Source of the DNA: Clostridia bacterium
GTDB taxonomy: Bacteria; Bacillota; Clostridia; Oscillospirales; Acutalibacteraceae
Direction of reading: 5' to 3'
Length of the DNA stretch: 64,000 nucleotides
NCBI GenBank assembly: GCA_017548045.1
Contig: JAFYNR010000033.1
Location: 186,001 to 250,000, forward strand
Part shown: positions 61,919 through 64,000 of the stretch, one piece after another
How positions within the stretch are numbered: the first letter of the stretch is position 1
Layout of the letters: each line of letters begins with the position of its first letter
Notes under the pieces: model-generated
The model's database searches: none
Seen by the model: the letters and a program-made list of their open reading frames with translations, nothing else
Told to the model about the DNA's origin: nothing
Program-made: the position numbers and the translations under genes

Positions 61919-62437
61919 ATCAGCAGCAAAGAACAGCAAATCAATGAGGAAATCCGTGACAAAGAAGTAAGAGTTGTTACAGATGACGGCGAGCAGCTGG
62001 GCATTATGTCCGCAGCAGAGGCTCTTAAAATTGCCGAAAGCAAAAATCTTGACCTTGTTAAGATTGCTCCCATGGCAAAACCGCCCGTATGCAAAATTAT
62101 GGACTACGGCAAGTTCCGATTTGAGAAGGCAAAGAAAGAGAAAGAAGCAAAGAAGAATCAGAAGACCATCGAAATTAAAGAAATCAGACTTTCTCTTAAC
62201 ATTGATACCCACGATTTTGACACAAAAATCAACCACGCACGCAAGTTCATTGCGGCAGGCAACAAAGTTAAGGTTTCCATTCGTTTCAGAGGCCGTGAAA
62301 TGGCTCATCCCGAGCTTGGTCTTACCATTATGAAACGCTGTGCGGAGGCTATGGCTGATTGCGCAGGTATCGAAAAGCCCGCTAAACTTGAGGGCAGACA
62401 GATGCTGATGTTCCTGGCTCCCAAAAGCTCAAAGTAA
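61919..62437 (+). CDS. infC: Translation initiation factor IF-3 with an AUC start codon
   Basis: Prevents premature subunit joining and checks the start codon. The family N-terminus SSKEQQINEEIRDKEVRVVT lies upstream of the first ATG (62006), so the gene must begin earlier; the frame has ATC at 61919, 9 bases after GGAGG. IF-3 genes typically use rare starts (AUU, AUC, AUA), which gives IF-3 feedback on its own translation. The 172-residue protein has PVCKIMDYGKFRFEKAKKEK and the C-terminal FRGREMAHPELGLTIM. First gene of infC-rpmI-rplT. Confidence 0.94.
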   Translation: MSSKEQQINEEIRDKEVRVVTDDGEQLGIMSAAEALKIAESKNLDLVKIAPMAKPPVCKIMDYGKFRFEKAKKEKEAKKNQKTIEIKEIRLSLNIDTHDFDTKINHARKFIAAGNKVKVSIRFRGREMAHPELGLTIMKRCAEAMADCAGIEKPAKLEGRQMLMFLAPKSSK

Positions 62438-62469
62438 AAATGTTTTAAATTTCTAAGGAGGAAATACCA

Positions 62470-62667
62470 ATGCCTAAAATCAAGACTCACAGTGGTGCAA
62501 AGAAGCGCTTCAAGCTTTCAAAGAACGGCAAGCCCATGCGTGCCCATGCTTACAAATCACACATTCTCAACAAGAAGAACACAAAGCGTAAGAGAAATCT
62601 TCGTAAGACAACTGTTGCTGACGTTACAAACTGCAAGCAGATCAAGCGTCTTGTTCCTTACAAATAA
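62470..62667 (+). CDS. rpmI: 50S ribosomal protein L35
   Basis: A 65-residue basic ribosomal protein, [20 protein letters not shown], ending [11 protein letters not shown]; correct length and place. AAGGAGGAAATACC precedes the start. Confidence 0.97.
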   Translation: MPKIKTHSGAKKRFKLSKNGKPMRAHAYKSHILNKKNTKRKRNLRKTTVADVTNCKQIKRLVPYK

Positions 62668-62721
62668 TTCAGGAACTTTGTAAACAACCATCACAGATAA
62701 GATTTAACGGAGGATATTAAA

Positions 62722-63078
62722 ATGGCACGTATTAAAGGCGCTATAATGACTCGTAAGAGAAGAAATAAGGTACTCAGACTCGCTAAGGGCTACTACGGCT
62801 CAAAGAGCACACTTTTCAAGACAGCTAAGCAGGCTGTTATGAAGAGCGGTAACTATGCATACATCGGCAGAAAGCAGAAGAAGAGAGATTTCCGCCGTCT
62901 TTGGATTACCCGTATTTCAGCTGCTTGCCAGGCAAACGGCATGAACTACTCAACATTCATCAACGGTCTCAAGAAGGCAGAAATCAGCCTTAACAGAAAG
63001 ATGCTTGCTGAAATCGCAGTTTCAGATCCCGCAGCTTTCACTGCACTTACCGAAAAGGCAAAGGCAGCTCTCAACTAA
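62722..63078 (+). CDS. rplT: 50S ribosomal protein L20
   Basis: A 118-residue ribosomal protein and translational/transcriptional regulator of its operon. It begins [20 protein letters not shown] and has [20 protein letters not shown] and [33 protein letters not shown] precedes the ATG. Last gene of the operon. Confidence 0.97.
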   Translation: MARIKGAIMTRKRRNKVLRLAKGYYGSKSTLFKTAKQAVMKSGNYAYIGRKQKKRDFRRLWITRISAACQANGMNYSTFINGLKKAEISLNRKMLAEIAVSDPAAFTALTEKAKAALN

Positions 63079-63092
63079 TCATAGAGTTAATC

Positions 63093-63125
63093 ATCAGAGA
63101 TGTGGCGTTTTGTTACATCTCTGAT
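63093..63125 (+). terminator. Hairpin after rplT
   Basis: ATCAGAGATGT pairs with ACATCTCTGAT across an 11-base loop, but only a short mixed T run follows, so it is a weak terminator candidate. Confidence 0.45.
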
Positions 63126-63251
63126 TGTGCTTATTAAGCCTGTGTCTGTCACGGGTATATTGTGTTTTTTCAGCGGAAAATTTTGCTTTTTTCGACAAAA
63201 AACAACATATAAAAGGTATCAAATATTTAAACTATATAGTGTGAAAATATT

Positions 63252-64000
63252 ATGGAAAAGATAACCTCAAGAAGCAACGAAAAAATAAAATATGCCGTCC
63301 GTCTTGGAGAAAGTGCTTCGCTCCGAAAAGAGGCAGGGGAATTTTTTCTCGAAGGCGCACGGCTTTGCTTTGACGCCGCACAGACAGGCGTTGAAATAAA
63401 GCAGGCGTTTTTCACTGCAAAGGCAATGTGGAAGTACGAAGATTATGTGAAAGAGATAACCTCAAAATGTGCCGAATGTTATGAAATCGGTGCTGAGGTA
63501 TCTCAGAAGCTTTCAGATACCGAAAACGCACAAGGTGTATTCTGCATTTGCTCGATGAAGCCGAAAAGAGATAAGGTAACACTTAAGCCCCACGGCAAAT
63601 ACATCGCTCTCGAAAATTTGCAGGACCCCTCAAATCTGGGTGCGGTTTGCAGAAGCGTTGAGGCAATCGGTCTTGACGGTCTTATCGTCAGCGGCGGCTG
63701 TGATATCTATAACCCCAAGGCGCTTCGTGCGGCTATGGGCTCATCCCTGAGAATGGATGTTACGGTGTGCGATGACCTGAGTGAAATTCTTGATCTTGCA
63801 CATGCTCTGGGAATGCAGACGCTTGCTTCGGTGCCAAGGAATACGGCAACTGATATCCGCAGGGTTTCAATGGACGGCGGTGTCATCTGCTGCGTAGGCA
63901 ACGAGGGCAACGGACTTTCCGAAAAAACCATCGGTCAGTGCACGAAGCAGGTGGTTATTCCTATGAGCGGCAGGGCGGAATCCTTCAATGCATCTGCTGC
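63252..64000 (+). CDS. SpoU/TrmH-family RNA 2'-O-methyltransferase (3' truncated)
   Basis: Runs off the window end; 249 residues are visible. N-terminal L30e-type region (EFFLEGARLCFDAAQTGVEI), and SPOUT motifs ENLQDPSNLGAVCRSVEAIG near 118, VGNEGNGLSEKT near 218 and IPMSGRAESFNASAA at the end. It resembles the 23S rRNA methyltransferases of the TsnR/YsgA type and is distinct from rlmB at 58129. The ATG at 63252 lacks a strong RBS. The last coding motif, NASAA, indicates that only a short C-terminal piece is missing. Confidence 0.9.
   Translation, partial: MEKITSRSNEKIKYAVRLGESASLRKEAGEFFLEGARLCFDAAQTGVEIKQAFFTAKAMWKYEDYVKEITSKCAECYEIGAEVSQKLSDTENAQGVFCICSMKPKRDKVTLKPHGKYIALENLQDPSNLGAVCRSVEAIGLDGLIVSGGCDIYNPKALRAAMGSSLRMDVTVCDDLSEILDLAHALGMQTLASVPRNTATDIRRVSMDGGVICCVGNEGNGLSEKTIGQCTKQVVIPMSGRAESFNASA

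Overview
The window looks like a chromosome segment of a spore-forming, Gram-positive Clostridia member, most likely a gut Oscillospirales/Ruminococcaceae-type organism. Supporting signs are SpoIIE plus a SpoIID-type domain, class B sortases, a CDP-glycerol glycerophosphotransferase, lipoproteins with threonine-rich linkers, strong AGGAGG ribosome sites, TTGACA-17-TATAAT promoters, the Bacillus-like order mnmE-mnmG-rsmG-noc-soj-parB, and SRP RNA next to dnaX. Placement is by gene content only. No phage, IS element, CRISPR array or rRNA operon was seen.

Layout. 1-9 kb: a 5'-truncated GH2 beta-galactosidase, a YbaK-type deacylase, a small XRE regulator, a teichoic-acid type transferase, two phosphoesterases, a PHP-domain protein and mnmA. 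9-15.4 kb: two divergent mini XRE regulators, then the replication block on the minus strand (dnaX-ybaB-recR, an oriC-like spacer, dnaN-yaaA-recF-remB) with the SRP RNA upstream of dnaX. 15.5-21 kb: a P-loop ATPase, a second divergent XRE pair, a CAP-domain lipoprotein, a response regulator/histidine kinase pair and tRNA-Gly(GCC). 21-28.3 kb: parB, soj, noc, rsmG, mnmG, mnmE with two perfect parS sites. 28.3-36.4 kb: a minus-strand operon for cell shape (mreB-mreC-mreD-mrdA-minD-like) headed by a sugar kinase and a lipoprotein, then a second YbaK-type gene.

36.5-46.4 kb: a WG/SH3 surface protein, a structured leader RNA before a DUF218 protein, a large glycoside-hydrolase-like protein, a divisome-type FtsW/PBP pair on the minus strand, an ABC substrate-binding lipoprotein, an abundant-looking lipoprotein and pduL. 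46.6-55.6 kb: cysteine desulfurase-thiI-cinA, two sortase B genes and an unusual SpoIID-domain membrane protein. 55.6-64 kb: spoIIE (minus), rlmB, a large degenerate P-type-ATPase-like membrane protein, the infC-rpmI-rplT operon with its leader, and a truncated SpoU-family methyltransferase.

Functional links: DNA replication/repair and segregation (dnaN, recF, dnaX, recR, parB, soj, noc, parS, oriC-like spacer), tRNA modification (mnmA, mnmE, mnmG, thiI with its sulfur donor), and envelope growth and sporulation (mre genes, two PBP/SEDS components, sortases, SpoIIE, SpoID-like protein).

The most unusual observations are: (1) a membrane protein joining a degraded CinA-like cytoplasmic part to an apparently circularly permuted SpoIID domain; (2) a long acidic-tailed pseudo P-type ATPase that keeps the fold landmarks but has lost the DKTG and GDGxND motifs; (3) an oriC unwinding element (DnaA boxes, GC cluster, DnaA-trio) in front of dnaN with no dnaA nearby and with the genes on one side oriented head-on.
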